Source: Isoetes taiwanensis
Taxonomy: Eukaryota; Streptophyta; Lycopodiopsida; Isoetales; Isoetaceae
Assembly (NCBI GenBank): GCA_021234155.1
Contig: JAJEKV010000026.1
Location: 2,358,001 to 2,422,000, forward strand
Reading direction: 5' to 3'
DNA: 64,000 bases
Each line of letters starts with the position of its first letter. Positions within the stretch are counted from its first letter, which is position 1. Under the pieces are notes generated by a model. It was not told the DNA's origin, did not search any database, and was given only the letters and a program-made list of their open reading frames with translations. This document shows positions 54,065 to 64,000 of the stretch, piece after piece. The translations under genes and the position numbers were made by a program.

Positions 54065-54970
54065 GAGGGAGAGGGGGGAGAGAGAAGAGAGAGGAGGGAG
54101 AAGAGAGAGAGAGAGAGATAGAAAAGAGAGAGAAAGATAGAGAGAAAGAGGAGAAATAGAGAAAGAGGAGAGAGATAGGAGAGAGAGAAGGAAAAAATGG
54201 AAGAAAGAGAAGAGAGAAAGAGGGGGGAGAGAGAGAGAGAGGAGAAAAGAGAGGGAGAGGGTAAAGACAAAGAGAAGAGAAGAGAGAGGAGAGAGAAAGA
54301 TAAGAGAGAGGAGGGAGGGAGAGAGAAGAGAGGAGGGAGAAGAGAGACAAAGGGAGAGGGGAGAGAGAGAGAAGAGAGAGAGAGACAAAGAGAGAGGAGA
54401 GAGAAAGAGAGGAGGAGGAGAGAAAGAGGAGAGAGAAGAGAGAGGGAAGAGGGAGGAAAGAGAGAGGGGAAAGAAGAGAGAGGAAAGAGAGGGGAAAGAA
54501 GAGAGAGGAGAGAGGGGGGGGAAGAGAGGGAGAGGGTAAAGACAAAGAGAAGAGAAGAGAGAGGAGAGAGAAAGAGAGGAGAGAGGAGAGACATAAGAGA
54601 GGAGAGAGAAAGAAGAGAGAGGAGGGAGAAGAGAGAGAGAAACAAAGAGAGAGAGAAGAGAGGAGGGAGAGAGAGGAGGAGAGAGAGGAGAGAGAGGAGG
54701 GAGAGAGGGAGAGAGAGAGAAGAGAGAGAGAAACAAAGAGAGAGGAGAGAGAAAGAGAGGAGGAGGAGAGAGAGGAGAGAACAGAGAAAGGGAAGAGGGA
54801 GGGGAGAGAGAGAGGGGAAAGAAAAGAGAGGAGAGAGAGGAGAAAGAAGAGAGGAAAGAGAGAGAGAGGGGAAAGAAGAGAGATGAGAGAGAGAGAGAGG
54901 AGAGAGAAGAGAGGAAAGAGAGAGAGGGGAAGAGAAGGGATAAGAGAGAGGACAAAGAGGAAAGGGGACA
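54065..54970. repeat. GA-rich purine tract (about 0.9 kb)
   Basis: Almost pure purine sequence made of GAGA, GGAGAGAG, AAGAGAG and similar units. Longer phrases such as GAGGGAGAGGGTAAAGACAA recur. It is the reverse complement in style, and in these phrases, of the CT tract at 59237-61668. Long frames in it encode only Ser/Leu or Glu/Arg low complexity and are not genes. Confidence 0.95.
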
Positions 54971-54974
54971 TATA

Positions 54975-55345
54975 GAGGTACTAATAGGCGTGAGTAAACT
55001 CCTCTTGCACGGGTGCCAAGTAATAAACGTGGTAAAAGTCCTCATGGGTGTAGATGTGGTATGGGTCCTCATGGTTGTATGTGTGAGTATGCTCCTCATG
55101 GGTGGTTGAGCAATGGATGCTTAGTTACATGGAAAGTTTTCTTGAATATATAGGGGTTGTACTTTGGAATTCATAGTAGATGTAGTAAGCTCCTAACGGG
55201 TGATACTTTGACTTTGGAGTTTATAGTAGGTGTGAGTAAACTCCCAATGGATGATACTTTGAATTTGGTAGTAAATGTGACTAAGCTCCTCAATGTGTGA
55301 TGGTTTGGAATTGGTAGTAAGTATGTATCTGAGGCAATGTTGAAC
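54975..55345. repeat. Degenerate tandem repeats around TAAACTCCTMATGGGTG
   Basis: GTGAGTAAACTCC-type and CTCCTCATGGGTG-type phrases recur with a spacing of about 30-60 bases, ending next to the truncated end of the Helitron ORF. Confidence 0.6.
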
Positions 55346-55350
55346 CGAGG

Positions 55351-57442
55351 TTAATTAAGCTCCCTATGGATGACACACGGGTTCACATAATCAATCAAGC
55401 CCTCATACATCTCGGCTCGAAAGTTTTTTAGGTTGAGACGGTAGAAATTCAGGGTATTGGCCTCTATCCTTGCGTAGGCATCAACTACGAACTGTTGCGT
55501 CAATCTGCCGCCGCTCAATAGGGGATTAAACTCAAACTTAAGGATGCTACCAGGTTCTGTACTCCTTCGCGTGTTTAGTCTATACAAATAGTATTCCAGC
55601 ATAGAGACATTTTGTCTCGACCGGCTTGATGAAGCGACTGCTTGATTTCTCATATTCATTTCCCATCCTTTGTCGCCAGACGGTATTAACAACGGGTAAG
55701 TAAGAGCATCTATGTATGGGTCTGTAATAGCAATATTTTTTAGGCCGCCACCTTTTTGATGGATGCATATGTCCCTATTAAAAGGTGGCTCCCCATCCGG
55801 ATTTACAAATATCACAGCAACCTCATTGACGAATGCAGGGTTGTATCTTCGCAAATCCAATCCTGTTCTATCATCACTGAAATACATTCTTACTTCTGCG
55901 TGTTTATTTAGCCGGCACGCATTTTCCTCTACCTCGTGCATCATATGCAAGGCTTGTGCAAATGGGTTCATGCTCCTTATTTCTACGTCAAGTTGCCTCA
56001 TAAGGTCTATGTCACATTCTGCATTATACACATTTCGCGCACGTTCCTCGTTTGCATACTCCATATCTAGGATGTATAGTTGGCCATATCGCGGCGATAT
56101 ATTATCATCCGGATGAGCAGGTCCAGATCTATGGTATACTTGGCCATGGATCTTGAAGCAATATGGCCCTGGCCTATTGAATTGCTGTACGTCTGCTCCA
56201 AAGGATACAAATGCCAATGCATTATTGTAAATTCTGATATGCGACTTGAACTTCTTACTTTTTGGGTGATCTCCAATTAGTAAGTGGTATAATAATAACG
56301 GCATTGCCGTCAGAGGATAGAGGTTAATCTTGCCATCATAGCAACATTTCGTATCATCATGTTTGAATGTTAGTGCATGGCAATACTTGCTTTCCCGCTC
56401 TAATTCTCCGCAGTGATGAGGTTTGACGTGCATCGAATGATTAGTTCGAGCTATTCTGTAAGTTGAAGGATTATCGCGATTTGCACGTCTTTGTTGGGCC
56501 TCTACAGCCAGCCTCTCAATATGTTGCTCTTCTGTCTCTCCCTCTTGGGCCAGGAGTCTACTTACAGCCATTTCCTCTGCATGGCGTGCCAATCTGGCAG
56601 CACGCTCCGCATCCGTCTCTCCCTGCAGGGCGCTGAACCTGCTCGCAGCTCTTTCCTCTGCCTGATGGGCCAACCTGGCAGCATGCTCCGCATCTGTCTC
56701 TCTCTGCATGACGCTGAACCTACTCATGCACTTTTTCCTGCTGCTTTGGCATGCTAATCACGGTAGCACGCTCGCGTGATTCTCTCCTGGCTGGCATTGA
56801 GCACTTTCGCGGCCACTTCCTCTGCATAGTCGTCCAACCTTGCATCCGTCTCTCCTGGGAAGCTGAGTCCAGTGTGACCACTTCCCTCTGCATGATGGGC
56901 CAACTCGACAAAGCTCCCCGCGATCCGCCTCTCCTCGGCCAGCAATGAGCACGCTTTATGGCCATTTCACTGGGCATGGTGGGCCAACCTGGCAGCACGC
57001 TCTGCATCCGTCTCTCCCTGCTGGGCAATGAGCCTGCTCGCGGCCACTTCCTGTGCATGGTGGGCCAATCTGGCAGCACGCTCTGTATCCATCTCGCCCT
57101 TTTTTGGCAATGAGCCCCCGCTCATGACCACTTCTGGGCATGGTGGGCCAACCTGGCAGCACGCTCTGCATCCGTCTCCCCTTGCTGGGTATTGAATCTG
57201 CTCGCAGCCACTTCCTCTGCATGGTGGGCCAACCTGGCAGCACGCTCCTCCTCTATTTCTCTACTCTTTATTTGTGCTCTTCTGTTTCTCTGTGTTTCGG
57301 CAGCTCTATCCAGCCTTGCTCGTCGCTCTTCTGGGGTCTCTGTTGCAAGTAGCCGTTGTTTCCTGTTTTGGTACCTTTCTCTATCTCGGGCACGTCTAGC
57401 TTCTTTCTCCTCTAACGTCTCCTCCCTTTGTCTGCGCGGCAT
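55351..57442 (-). pseudogene. Helitron Rep/helicase N-terminal part, truncated and frameshifted
   Basis: The start is ATG 57442 (MPRRQREETLEEKEARRARD). The first frame (to 57122) and the last (56727-55351, 458 aa) belong to one protein; the DNA between has the same 81-bp repeats in shifted frames. The N-terminus is an array of 27-residue helical repeats (ETDAERAARLAHHAEEVAAS type). After it come a Cys/His-containing stretch (HHCGELERESKYC..CC) and a region typical of the Helitron_like_N domain: FNRPGPYCFKIHGQVYHR, YGQLYILD, FNPLLSGGRLTQQFVVDAYA, NLKNFRAEMYEGLIDYV. The ORF stops just there, so the HUH replication motif, the catalytic Tyr pair and the whole helicase are missing. It is a dead fragment of a rolling-circle transposon. 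Confidence 0.85.
56510..57360 (-). repeat. 81-bp coding repeats (27-aa units)
   Basis: About ten units are visible, marked on the plus strand by recurring GGGCCAACCTGGCAGCACGC and CTCTGCATGGTGGGC. The unit length is a multiple of three in most copies, but indels near 56740-57120 break the frame. Confidence 0.85.
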
Positions 57443-57559
57443 TGTTCTATTCTATTTTTTCCTATCAACAATTTATTCTGCACAAACAGTATATAGAAGC
57501 ACGATTAGAATAACGGCTATGGAATATGTATGCATTTAGAACATTGTGGAAGATCACAC

Positions 57560-58830
57560 AACAATTATTCCAATTCTAAACTTTCTATCTTGGGTCTGAG
57601 GGGAAATCCTAAGATCCTAACTACATCCTAAAATTCTCTATTCTCGGACATTGTAGAGTTTTATGCCAATCACATTTTAAACTTTCTATCTTAGGTCTGA
57701 GGGGTGCACGAATATGGTACTTTTTATTTTTTCAGAAGATTCTATTTTGAGCATTTTCAAAGTTTCAAAAAGATTGCATTTTGACCATTTGGAAAGTTTT
57801 AAAAAATTTCTATTTTTAGACATTCTAGGAGGCTCTAGGGCATTCCAGCACATTCTAGAAGATTCTAAAAAATTCCAGAGCTACCTACAACATCCTAGAC
57901 CACTTTCTATTTTTAGACTATGGTACTTTCTATTTTTAGACTGAGGTGCCTACACGTGAGCATCTGGGACATTCCAGAACATTCTATTTTGAGCATTTTC
58001 AAAGTTTTAAAAAACTTTCTATTCTTAGACATCCTAGAAGACTCTAGAACATTCCAGGCCATTTCAAAAGCTTCTAGAAGATTGCATTTTGAGCATGAGC
58101 AAACTTTCAAAAAACTTTTTATTTTCAAACATTCTAGAAGACTCTAGGATACTCCAGGACATAGGTGAGTATCTGGGGCATTTCAGAACATCCTAGAGCA
58201 TCCCTGAATTGTTTGTAAAGTTCCTTGTTCCAGAACTTCTTATCTCAAAAAACTTACTATTTTTAGACTGGCTTCCCTGGCTATGGGCGTGTAACACATT
58301 GTAGCAGTTTCAAGAACACTCTAGATATTTTGAGCATTTGCAAAGACTCTAGGGCATTCCAGCACATTCTAGAAGATTCTAGACCTATCTAGAACATCCT
58401 AGACCACTTTCTATTTTTAGACTATGATAGTTTCTATTTTTAGACTGAGGTGCTTACACGTGAGCATCTGGGACATGCCAGAACATTCTATTTGGAGCAT
58501 TTTCAAAGTTTTAAAAAACTTTCTATTTTTAGACATTCTAAAAGAATCTAGAGCATTCTAGGTCATTCCAGAAGCTTCTAGAAGATTGCATTTTGGAGCC
58601 TGAATTGTTTGTAAGGTTCCTTGTTCCAGAACTTTCTATCTCAAAAAACTTACTATTTTTAGATTGGCTTGCCTGTCTATGGGCGTCTAACACATTGTAC
58701 CAGTTTCAAGAACACTCTAGATCTTGAAATAGTCTTGAAAGTTTGTATTCTTATGCGGCCATTTAGATTACTTAAAGACTCTTACAAAAAACTTTCTATT
58801 TTTAGAGCGGGGTACTTACCTGTGATGTTT
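57560..58830. repeat. TTCTAGAA-rich satellite, block 3, with higher-order repeats
   Basis: It has the same unit as at 41330 and 46970. Longer segments are duplicated: 58206-58330 matches 58601-58722, and 57825-57965 matches 58340-58475. Larger units of about 400-510 bp have therefore been amplified as blocks. Confidence 0.8.
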
Positions 58831-58882
58831 AAAAGTTTCAATACTGACGTTAAACTGAAATGCCCATTTGCATACCAATTGC

Positions 58883-59013
58883 CTCTTTATATACTGGAAA
58901 AACGATCTCTTTTTACTACAAATGCATGTGGGATATTTCTCCAAACCCTAAATGTATGGCCACTTATATACTGAAAAAGAGGTCTCTTTTCTGCAAGAAT
59001 GCATGTGGAATGT
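58883..59013. repeat. About 81-bp tandem duplication
   Basis: TTATATACTGGAAAAACGAT with CTCTTTTTACTACAAATGCA (from 58883) is echoed by TTATATACTGAAAAAGAGGT with CTCTTTTCTGCAAGAATGCA (from 58965). Confidence 0.75.
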
Positions 59014-59084
59014 ACATGCAATATCTTAACATTCATCCCCTTAATTATATTTGAACTCTAATTTCTTTTAAGAATTAGTATTGG

Positions 59085-59155
59085 GCCTACTGGTAAGGAT
59101 GGGATTTTTTTATTGCAATAACCAGGGTTCGAAGCCTACACAAAACATAAAAAGT
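59085..59155 (+). repeat. tRNA-derived SINE-head candidate, family 3
   Basis: GGCCTACTGGTAAGGATGG (box-A region, 59094-59112) is followed by CCAGGGTTCGAAGCCTACA (box B, 59122-59140), then AT-rich sequence. Spacing is shorter than in a tRNA, and a T-run lies between the boxes. Confidence 0.4.
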
Positions 59156-59236
59156 GTTTAAAGGACCTAGAGCATTTAAAAAATTCTAGAATATTCTATT
59201 TTAAGCATTTGCAAAGTTTCAAAAAAACTTTTTATT

Positions 59237-60193
59237 TTCTCTCTCCTCTCTCTCTCCCCTCTCTTTCCTCTTCCCTTTCTCTCTTCTCTCTCCTCTCTCG
59301 CTCATTTCTCTTCTTTCCTTCTCTCCTCTCTCTTCTTTGCCCCCTCTCTCTCCCCTCCCTCTTCTCTCTCTACTCTCTCCTCTCTGGTCTCCCCTTTCTC
59401 TCATCCGTCCTCTCTTTTTTCTCTCCTCTCTCTTCTTTCTCTATCCTCTCTTCTCTCTCTTTCTTCACTCCTCTCTTTCTCTCTCCTCTCTCTTCTCTTC
59501 TCTTTGTCTTTACCCTCCCCCTCTCTTTTCTCCTCCCCCCCTCTCTCTCTCCTCTTTTTTCCTTCTCTCTCTTTTATCTCTCTCCTCTCTCACTATTTCT
59601 CTCTCTCTCTATCTTTCCTATTCCTCTCTCTCTTCTCTCTCCTCTCTCCTCTCTCTTGCCTCTCTCCTCTCTCTTCTTTCCCCTCTCTCTCACTCTCTCC
59701 CATGTCTCTTCCCCCCCTCCCCCCCTCTCTCTCTCCTCACTTTCTCTCTCCTCTCTCTTCTCTTCTCTTTGTCTTTACCCTCTCCCTCTCTTTTCTCCCC
59801 CCTCTCTCTCCTCTCTCTTCTTTCCCCTCTCTTTTCTTCTCTCTTCTTTCCCTCTCTCTTTCCTCCCTCTTCCCTCTCTCTTCTCTCTCCTCTTTCTCTC
59901 CTCCCTCCTCTCTTTCTCTCTCCTCTCTCTTTGTCTCTCTCTCTCTCTCCCCTCTCCCTTTGTCTCTCTTCTCCCTCCTCTCTCTTCTTTCTCTCTCCTC
60001 TCTTCTCTCTCCCTCCTCTCTCTTCTCTTTCTCTCTCCTCTCTCTTCTCTTCTCTTTGTCTTTACCCTCTCCCTCTCTTTTCTCTCTCTCTCTCCCCCCT
60101 CTTTCTCTCTTCTCTTTCTTCCCTTTTTTTCCTTCTCTCTCTCCTATCTCTCTCCTCTTTCTCTATTTCTCCTCTTTCTCTCTATCTTTCTCT

Positions 60194-60277
<84 letters not shown>

Positions 60278-61668
60278 CTCCTCTCTCTTCTCTCTCCCCC
60301 CCTTTCCCTCTATCTCTCTCTCCCCCCTTCTCTCTTCTCTTTCTCCCCTTTTTTCCTTCTCTCTCTCCTATCTCTCTCCTCTCTCTCTATTTCTTCCCTC
60401 TCTCTATTTCTTCCCTCTCTTTTCCTCTCTCTCCCTCTTCTCCCTCCTCTCTCTTCTCTCTCCTATCTCTCTCCTCTCTTTCTATTTCTCTCCTCTCTCT
60501 CTCTATCTTTCTCTCTCTCTCCTCTCTCCCCTCTCCCCTTTCCCTCTTCTCTCTCCTCTCTCTCATCTCTCTCCTCTCTCTTCTTTCCCCCCTCTCTCTC
60601 CCCTCTCTCTTCCTCTCTCTCCTCTCTCTCCTCTCTCTTCCCTCTCCCCTTTCCCTCTTCTCTCTCCTCTCTCTCATCTCTCTTCTCTCTCCTCTCTCTT
60701 CTTTCCCCTCTCTCTCTCTCTCTCGCCTCTCTCTTCCCTCTCTTCTCTCTCTCTCTCTCCTCTCTCTCCTCCCTCCCCTCTCTTCTCTCTCTCTCCTCTC
60801 TCCTCTCTCCTGTCTCTCCTCTCTCTCTCCCCCCTTTTTTCCTTCTCTCTCTCCTATCTCTCTTCTCTCTCTCTCTATTTCTCCCCTCTCTCTACCTTTC
60901 TCTCTCTTTTCCTCTCTCTCCCTCTTCTCCCTCTCTTCTCTCCTCTCTCTCTCTCCTATCTCTCTCCTCTCTCTCTATTTCTCCCTCTCTCTCTATCTTT
61001 CTCTCCTCTCTCTCCTCTTTTCTGTCTCTCTCCCCTCTCTTCTCTCCCTTTCCTCTCTCTCTCCCCTTTTTTCCTTCTCTCTCCTATCTCTCTTCTCTCT
61101 CTCTATTTCTCTCCTCTCTCTCTATCTGTCTCTCTCTCTCTCTCTCTCTCTTCCCTCTCCCTTTCCCTCTTCTCTCTCCTCTCTCTCTCATCTCTCTTCT
61201 CTCTCCTCTCTCTTTTTTTTTATCCCCTCTCTCTCCCCCCCTCTCTCTTCCCTCTCTCCTCTCTTCCCTCTCCCCTTTCCCTCTTCTCTCTCCTCTCTCT
61301 CTCATCTCTCTTCTCTCTCCTCTCTCTTCTTTTCCCCCTCTCTCTCTCTCTCTCGCCTCTGTCTTCCCTCTCTCTTCTCTCTCTTCTCTCTCCTCTCTGC
61401 TATCCTCTCTCTCCTCCCTCCCTCTCTTCTCTCTCTCTCCTCTCTCCTCTCTCTCTCCTCCCTCCCCTCTCTATTCTCTCTCTCCTCTCTCCTCTCTCCT
61501 GTCTCTCCTCTCTCTCTCCCTTTTTTCCTTCTCTCTCTCCTATCTCTCTCCTCTCTCTCTCTATTTCTTCCCTCTCTCTACTTTTCTCTCTCTTTTCCTC
61601 TCTCTCCCTCTTCTCCCTCCTCTCTCTTCTCTCTCCTCTCTCTTCTCCCCCTCTATCTTTCCCTCTTC
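59237..61668. repeat. CT-rich pyrimidine tract (about 2.4 kb)
   Basis: Almost uninterrupted pyrimidines: TCTCTC, CTCCTCTCTCTTC, TTTCCCTCT and a pure (CT)n run near 60200-60270. Phrases such as TTGTCTTTACCCTCTCCCTC are the reverse complement of phrases in the GA tract. Open frames of up to 847 codons here encode only Ser/Leu/Pro repeats because all frames lack purine-rich stop codons. They are artefacts. Confidence 0.95.
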
Positions 61669-61752
61669 GAGTTCGCTATTTTAGGCGCGGTTCTGCATCA
61701 ACGTCTCATCGACGCTTCCTCTTCTCTCTCAGCAGTACCTTATTCTCTTTGA
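61669..61752. repeat. 84-bp repeat R1, copy 2
   Basis: It is identical to 53727-53810 and directly follows the CT tract. Confidence 0.97.
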
Positions 61753-62247
61753 ACCCACCCTCCCCCCTTCTTTGTTTATTGTATTTGTCGCTTTGGCTGC
61801 GCTGACCAGCCCCTCTATTTGCCAGGTTTTGTTTTTTACTGTCGGCGTGGCGCGTGTGATCAGCCCCCTCCACTCACAGGAGGTTTGTTTTGTTATGTTT
61901 TTTGTGTTGGTGATGTGCAGTGCACGGGTTGGCGGCATCTGTTTTTCGACTTCTCCATTAGGTGGGTTTTGGGAGCGATTTCTCTGCCTTACGTTTGTCC
62001 AAGCCCCTTGCCGACGGCTTATCACTAGGGTTTTTCCTCGAAAACCCGAAAGGGCGGGGTTTTTTAATCCCGGTGATAAGCTTTCGGTAGGTACACCAGC
62101 CAAACATCTATTAGCATTGTATTTTATGGGGTCCAAATTATATAATTGGATATTCCCTTTATTTTTTATGGGTAGTTCGCATGTGTGCGGCTACCCACTA
62201 TCCACCATTGTAGAAAATCTGCTGAGATGAATGAGAAGCCTAGCTAG
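61753..62247. other. Segment between R1 and R2 with strong hairpins
   Basis: No gene is recognised; the 152-aa frame at 61772-62230 has no motif. 62010-62087 can form a long stem (CCGACGGCTTATCAC with GTGATAAGCTTTCGG) with GGGTTTT/AAAACCC pairing inside. 62164-62190 forms a compact hairpin (GGGTAG..CGCA..TGCG..CTACCC). Confidence 0.6.
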
Positions 62248-62308
62248 GGGCGGTTTGTTGGTTTCATGCGAGCCCCATTCTGGAATGTTAGTTTTGCATC
62301 TTTTGGAT
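62248..62308. repeat. Repeats R2 and R3 fused, copy 2
   Basis: 62248-62286 matches 53974-54012 (R2). 62285-62308 (ATGTTAGTTTTGCATCTTTT and beyond) matches 53608-53631 (R3). On the left side R3 lies upstream of R1 and R2, so the order is rearranged. Confidence 0.9.
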
Positions 62309-63005
62309 GGGAACTTAAGGTCCTAGCTTTTGAAATAAGAGGGGCATTCTTGCATAGGAATACCAACTAAATATCAAAAATGGCCCTTGTGACTGTAGAA
62401 TTTGGTATATGCAAGAAGATTAGATAAGATAAGAAGGTTGGTGTCTTGCCCATTTATGGAGAGCCTTATACACGAATATCCTTAGGAGGGCACTTCATCG
62501 CTTGTATGTGGAGATCTCTAATTGGAAGGACTCCCTATAGTATTGCATTATGCATAAAAAGAGACGAGTGGAAGGTCATTTTAAGGAAACAAGATGAAAA
62601 AGCTTAGATTTACACCTGCTTGATGGCTATTCTGAAGAACAATTTTCGAGGTGTGCTTTATGGCTTGGAATATGGCCATTGCGTGGTACCAACCCTTGAT
62701 CTATAGGAGATTGCAATAATTGCTTGGTCTTTTCTCTAGGACATGACTGGTGGTTCCTCTCATTTTGAAAGCTGTTCTTGGGCATTAGTTTGGCCCGTGC
62801 TCCTTTGCCCCGTCCAAAGGATGCTTTGTTTGTTCGTAGGCGATTTCAGTAGTTGTTCTGAGAAAGCCATGGAGTACCAAAGTGGGAGGACTCTAGACTA
62901 TCCCATACTTAGCCCAACAGTATTGACAAGATCCATTTAGGTTAGATGCAAAAGGGCTAGGTATTAGAGGTAGTTTTGTTGTTGCGTCTGCAATGATGTA
63001 GCTAT
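62309..63005. other. Intergenic, nothing recognised
   Basis: Short frames only. A weakly protein-like stretch near 62460-62610 could not be assigned. Confidence 0.35.
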
Positions 63006-64000
63006 TGTGATGTCCCCTACTCATATACGGTGCCCCGCACGTATAGAACTTGATTTCATCCCTTCCGTCAGTGCAAACCCGCTAACATGAGATTGTTTAT
63101 CTATCTCGTGCTCTTGATAGTGAGCAAGAACTCGACAGGGAAGAATAGACGTGTCATTCGTCCCGTTCCCCTTGGGATCTACCTAGCTGTGGAAGCGCAT
63201 AAAACATAAGCACATGGCATCACATAAAATACATATCCACCTTGAAGGGTGGCTCACGATAACATAACATCACAACAACAACATCAGTAGCATCAACAAA
63301 GAAGGGAAATCCTACCCGAGACTCAGATTCATGGGGATCAACTGATGGCTTGGGGTCTCCAAATGGAATTCATGGCAAATGGAACTGACTGACATAAGAA
63401 CATGGCCGTTGGGTAGTCCATTCCATCTGCCCTCCTATACATACTTTGCAGATAAGCTAAAAAATATCGAGGATGTGACAGCAGCCTGCCGGGTGCATAG
63501 TCAGAGGGACTACTCCTGGGTTGCATCTCCCCAGTCCCGATGAGAGAGGAGGGGATCACTCCCTTCTAGAAGGTCCATGCCAACTACAGGAGAGCTAGAG
63601 AGCCACTGCTCACCTACGACTTGAACTCCACTGACCTAGGAGGTGCCGAGCCCATACCTTGCCCACACTCAGTGGCAAGCTATTAAGCCTAGCTCACAAT
63701 GTTCCCCGACTGTCGCCATGCATTAGAGGGATCAATTATAGCCTGACAAGCCTTCCTTATTAACCGGTCGAACCCTGCCACCCACAACCAGGCGAGCTCC
63801 TATGCACAGGCCACATTTATTGGGTACTAATGAGGCTATCTAGAAACATCATCTACGAAGGCTTTGGTCTCTATCCCCCTTCCCATTACACAAGAGGTGT
63901 GCAGAGAGCAGTAAAATATCATCAAACGAACTAAAATACCAGAGTAAAGATCAAATCTATCTACTCTAAGCATACATGGTTATATTCATTCATTAAAGGC
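63006..64000 (-). mobile_element. LTR related to 14330-15996, opposite strand, cut by window end
   Basis: Read on the minus strand, it ends CGGTGC..ATGAGTAGGGGACATCACA at 63006, matching the end of the LTR at 15996. Further matches include the GCTTCCACAGCTAGGTAG block (around 63180-63200), the conserved coding-like stretch at 63338-63559 (RRADGMDYP versus GRADGVDNP), and GGGAAGGGGGATAGAGA near 63875. Divergence is substantial, so this is an older or different subfamily member. Whether it is a solo LTR or part of an element lies beyond the window. Confidence 0.75.

Noticed and set aside
59209-61805. Open frames up to 847 codons in the CT tract and long frames in the GA tract
   Set aside because: They arise because near-pure pyrimidine or purine DNA lacks stop codons in some frames. 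The products are Ser/Leu/Pro or Glu/Arg repeats, open in several frames at once.

Overview
The window reads as nuclear DNA of a land plant with a large, repeat-rich genome. The evidence is a spliced-looking nuclear gene for an organellar ribosomal protein, plant-type L1 LINEs, Ty1/Copia and Ty3/Gypsy elements, MITEs and tRNA-derived SINEs, and long stretches with no coding potential. The species cannot be named from sequence alone; gene density and repeat load would fit a fern, gymnosperm or similar genome. Only one apparently intact host gene is visible: nuclear rps12 (mitochondrial ribosomal protein S12) at 886-1518 on the minus strand.

Layout. 1-2700: rps12 with a probable 5' UTR intron. 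2700-6630: dispersed and tandem repeats, decayed ORFs with a possible Rep (HUH)-like motif, an array of hairpin-forming repeats and a SINE. 6630-15996: a decayed LTR retrotransposon whose 3' LTR (14330-15996) is well defined by a polypurine tract and a 7-bp terminal inverted repeat; a related LTR on the other strand begins at 63006 and runs off the window. 16000-23300: a Tourist-like MITE, a second SINE copy, unclassified decayed ORFs and a LINE tail. 23539 to about 30600: a nearly full-length L1-type LINE on the minus strand, with ORF1, ORF2 and a poly-A tail. 30600-41200: sparse remnants (a Copia RT fragment, repeats, another LINE tail).

41330-47720: a satellite-like repeat rich in heat-shock-element-like TTCTAGAA motifs brackets a broken Gypsy pol fragment. 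A complete 2.3-kb non-autonomous Copia element (43527-45823, TSD ATAAA) lies between that fragment and a MATH-BTB pseudogene. 47700-53700: SINE, degenerate repeats, and a long inverted repeat at 49612-50050. 53600-62310: a complex block in which a purine-rich GA tract and a pyrimidine-rich CT tract, in inverted relation, enclose a 5'-truncated-style Helitron ORF with 27-residue N-terminal repeats and a third satellite block; identical 84-bp sequences occur at both edges.

Apart from rps12 the genes do not form a pathway. The window is best understood as nested generations of mobile elements and satellites. The items most worth following are the gag-fusion Copia element, the Helitron repeat domain, the heat-shock-element-like satellite, the hairpin array beside a possible Rep remnant, and the long inverted repeat.
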